From Priestia flexa NBRC 15715 (GTDB lineage: Bacteria > Bacillota > Bacilli > Bacillales > Bacillaceae_H), in the NCBI RefSeq assembly GCF_001591565.1, contig NZ_BCVD01000025.1:1-37917 (forward strand): a stretch of DNA of 37,917 nt. The letters run 5' to 3'. The notes beneath the pieces were generated by a model. It had not been told where the DNA came from. It searched no databases and saw only the letters and a program-made list of their open reading frames with translations. Shown piece after piece: positions 36,105 to 37,917 of the stretch. A program made the translations under genes and the position numbers. The first letter of the stretch is position 1, and each line of letters starts with the position of its first letter.

Positions 36105-37004
36105 GTGAAGCAATACTATATAAAAAAGCCACACGTACTTTATGTAAACACGAATCAAGGGATGAAAATAATAAAGAAGTATCGGTATGAAAACACGATT
36201 AATCGTAATTTTCAGTTCATTCAAGCACTCAAACAGCACGGGTTTAACGCTACCATTAATTTTGAACCTTTTTCAGATGGAGAGGTTGTGATCAAAACCA
36301 GAGGAGAAGTTTGGGGAATTATGCCTTATCTCCAAACAAAGTCACCGGTTTCATATGAACAATCCCATCACCGAAAGCGAGTCATTGAGCTACTACATTC
36401 TTATCATAAAACCGCGGCATTTGCTTGGTATGATGTGAAAGACATATTTCCAATGTATGAACTTACTCACGTGTGGCAAAAGCGACTTGCTAGTTTTATT
36501 CATCATAACAAGCTTATTGAGTCCATCATTGGAAAAAGAACGTATAAAGTTATTGAAGAGTTATGTCAAAACAGTTTAGTAACCATGCATAAATACGAAC
36601 ATGAAGGGCAGAAGCATCAACACACAATAATCCATGGTGACACGGCTTCTCATAATTTTTTAAGGGGAGTTAATAACGATTATTATTTAATTGATTTTGA
36701 TTGTGCAGCTCAATCCACATTTTTTACGGATTATATTCAACTAGCTCAACGCTTTTTATTACAGGAAGACTTTTCTATTGAAAAGCTGCTAAAGGAAGAG
36801 GGGATGAGCAATCTTTTTCATTTACCGTATTTTGCTGCGGCTCTGCGCTTTCCAGCTATGCTTTTGCTGCCTTGGTACATTCGTTTAACCAGCATATCAC
36901 CTTCATATAAAGAGCTTATTCAGCTAAAACAATGGACTGAAAAGCAAGCTATAAAAGCAGAATTAACAAATAGGGAGATATTGCGTATATTCCCCAATAT
37001 CTAA
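36105..37004 (+). CDS. CotS/aminoglycoside-phosphotransferase-fold protein, probable spore coat kinase-like protein
   Basis: A 299-residue protein with the APH/choline-kinase fold. It shows a candidate N-lobe lysine in MKIIKKY, the catalytic loop HGDTASHN (H177, D179, N184) and the metal site DFD (197-199), so the kinase residues appear intact. Relatives in Bacillus (CotS, CotI, YutH, YsxE) are spore coat proteins, and the neighbours safA and a coxA-like gene are sporulation genes, so a coat role is likely; a substrate cannot be named. The GTG at 36105 is behind AAAAAGGAA. The longer frame from 35991 overlaps safA and its terminator. I see no promoter in the 30 nt after that terminator, so it may depend on read-through. 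Confidence 0.78.
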   Translation: MKQYYIKKPHVLYVNTNQGMKIIKKYRYENTINRNFQFIQALKQHGFNATINFEPFSDGEVVIKTRGEVWGIMPYLQTKSPVSYEQSHHRKRVIELLHSYHKTAAFAWYDVKDIFPMYELTHVWQKRLASFIHHNKLIESIIGKRTYKVIEELCQNSLVTMHKYEHEGQKHQHTIIHGDTASHNFLRGVNNDYYLIDFDCAAQSTFFTDYIQLAQRFLLQEDFSIEKLLKEEGMSNLFHLPYFAAALRFPAMLLLPWYIRLTSISPSYKELIQLKQWTEKQAIKAELTNREILRIFPNI

Positions 37005-37101
37005 AGAGTTTACCGCTAACTGACAGCATAAATTTTGCTCAACTTTAAGACCCTAATGGTGAGTCCGCTATAAGGTGGCTCATTTAAAGGGGGAGTTTCG
37101 A

Positions 37102-37830
37102 TTGAACAAGTATATCATTTCATCATTAGCAGCTGGCTGTATGTTTGGCTTAACGGCTTGTACAAGTGACCAAGGAATGGAACAGCGTTATAACGATAAC
37201 ACTGAGCCTGTTGGTTACTATACAAGTGAAAACGAAAATGAGCATCGTCTTGACCAAGGAAAAGGCCCTGTAACGGATATGTTAGACGGCGACGACGAAA
37301 ATAACAACAATAGACGAACTGCTCCGTTAAACGTAACGGATGGGCGTTATGATAGCCCAACTAATTCTTATCAAAACCCATCTACAAATAAAAATGGTTT
37401 TTATAGCAATGCTAACATCGGTGGTAGTGATAGGAATTATCACGGTCATCTCAATGGTAGAAACAATCTTACGCAAACGAATACAAATGCTTACCCAGCA
37501 GACTTGACTGAGAAAGTAGCAGACAAAGCAGCTGGTGTAAACGGTGTGAAAGACTGTAGAGTAGTAGTTGATGATAACCGCATGTTGGTAGCTGTTGATC
37601 CAGCTAACAGCAACGTGAACGAAGAAGAGCTTAAAAAAGCTGTGCAAAAAGAAGTAAAGCCTTTAGCTAAAAAATATAATCTTCAAGTTGAGGTAGATAA
37701 CGGAATGTTCAATAGCGTTCGTAATATTGATAATGACATTCGTAACGGTGTAGATAACGGAATTATTCGTACAAATATCAACAGCTTGTATGAATCCATT
37801 GATGAAAATGTTAATCGTAAAGACCGCTAA
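37102..37830 (+). CDS. YhcN/YlaJ-family sporulation lipoprotein (CoxA-like)
   Basis: A lipoprotein of 242 residues. The signal peptide ends in the lipobox LTAC with C20 as the lipidated residue. An Asn/Asp-rich, low-complexity linker (about 25-130) is followed by a YhcN/YlaJ domain (about 135-205: LTEKVADKAAGVNGVKDC, then VDDNRMLVAVD). In B. subtilis the safA neighbour coxA encodes a spore-cortex lipoprotein of this family, so orthology is likely. Start is TTG at 37102, about 8 nt after AAAGGGGGAG; the frame from 37075 lacks a site. No clear forespore promoter was identified in the 97-nt gap. Confidence 0.85.
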   Translation: MNKYIISSLAAGCMFGLTACTSDQGMEQRYNDNTEPVGYYTSENENEHRLDQGKGPVTDMLDGDDENNNNRRTAPLNVTDGRYDSPTNSYQNPSTNKNGFYSNANIGGSDRNYHGHLNGRNNLTQTNTNAYPADLTEKVADKAAGVNGVKDCRVVVDDNRMLVAVDPANSNVNEEELKKAVQKEVKPLAKKYNLQVEVDNGMFNSVRNIDNDIRNGVDNGIIRTNINSLYESIDENVNRKDR

Positions 37831-37840
37831 GTAAAAAAGA

Positions 37841-37892
37841 GCTGGGACATCAGTATTCCAGTCAACGAGATATCCGAATGAGGCTGGGACAT
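37841..37892. repeat. GCTGGGACAT intergenic repeat, cut by the window edge
   Basis: GCTGGGACAT occurs twice, at 37841-37850 and 37883-37892, the second as AGGCTGGGACATAA. CTGGGA (37842-37847) and TTCCAG (37856-37861) can pair as a hairpin. Similar GAGGCTGGGACA elements recur between genes in many Firmicutes. The partner arm, if any, would lie beyond the window. Confidence 0.5.
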
Positions 37893-37917
37893 AAGTAATT
37901 TGGCCAATGATAAACCT

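Overview
The window looks like a chromosomal segment of a low-GC, endospore-forming Bacillaceae, probably close to Priestia (Bacillus) megaterium. This is inferred from gene content and protein character, not from a database search. It carries the backbone known from the B. subtilis chromosome: valS-folC, comC-spoIIB-maf-radC-mreBCD-minCD-spoIVFA/FB, rplU-prp-rpmA, spo0B-obg-pheB-pheA, nifS/niaR divergent from nadBCA, then safA and a coxA-like lipoprotein gene.

Layout. 1-3400: a small minus-strand membrane protein gene, then valS behind a T-box leader. 3450-4830: folC. 4850-8425: a large secreted VWA/Ig-like protein and a DUF420 membrane protein, each with its own terminator. 8423-14572: a type IV pilus (T4P) region with a broken minus-strand gene, a 5'-truncated pilC, a pilin with a long leader, prepilin peptidase (comC/pilD), pilM, pilN, pilO and a second pilin. 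14600-23150: spoIIB, maf, radC, mreBCD, minCD and the sigma-E-type spoIVFA/FB operon, covering cell shape, septum placement and sporulation. 23170-25815: RNase G, then the L21 leader with rplU, prp and rpmA. 25840-29226: spo0B, obg, pheB, pheA. 29225-34646: NAD synthesis, with the repressor gene niaR and nifS on the minus strand and nadB, nadC, nadA on the plus strand. 34670-37830: spore-coat/cortex genes safA, a CotS/APH-fold kinase-like gene and a YhcN/YlaJ-type lipoprotein. The right edge holds the start of a small intergenic repeat.

How the genes work together. T-box sensing controls ValRS. The prepilin peptidase probably serves both the local pilins and a competence pseudopilus encoded elsewhere. 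Prp removes the N-terminal extension of L27, encoded next to it. NifS probably supplies the iron-sulfur cluster of NadA, and NiaR probably represses both divergent NAD units. SpoIVFA holds and inhibits the protease SpoIVFB.

The most unusual place is about 9116-9126. There a headless minus-strand gene abuts a headless pilC with no intergenic DNA, and the expected pilB/pilT ATPase genes are absent. It looks like a deletion or rearrangement scar inside the T4P locus. The roughly 300-nt structured leader before the major pilin gene is the best candidate for an undescribed regulatory RNA.
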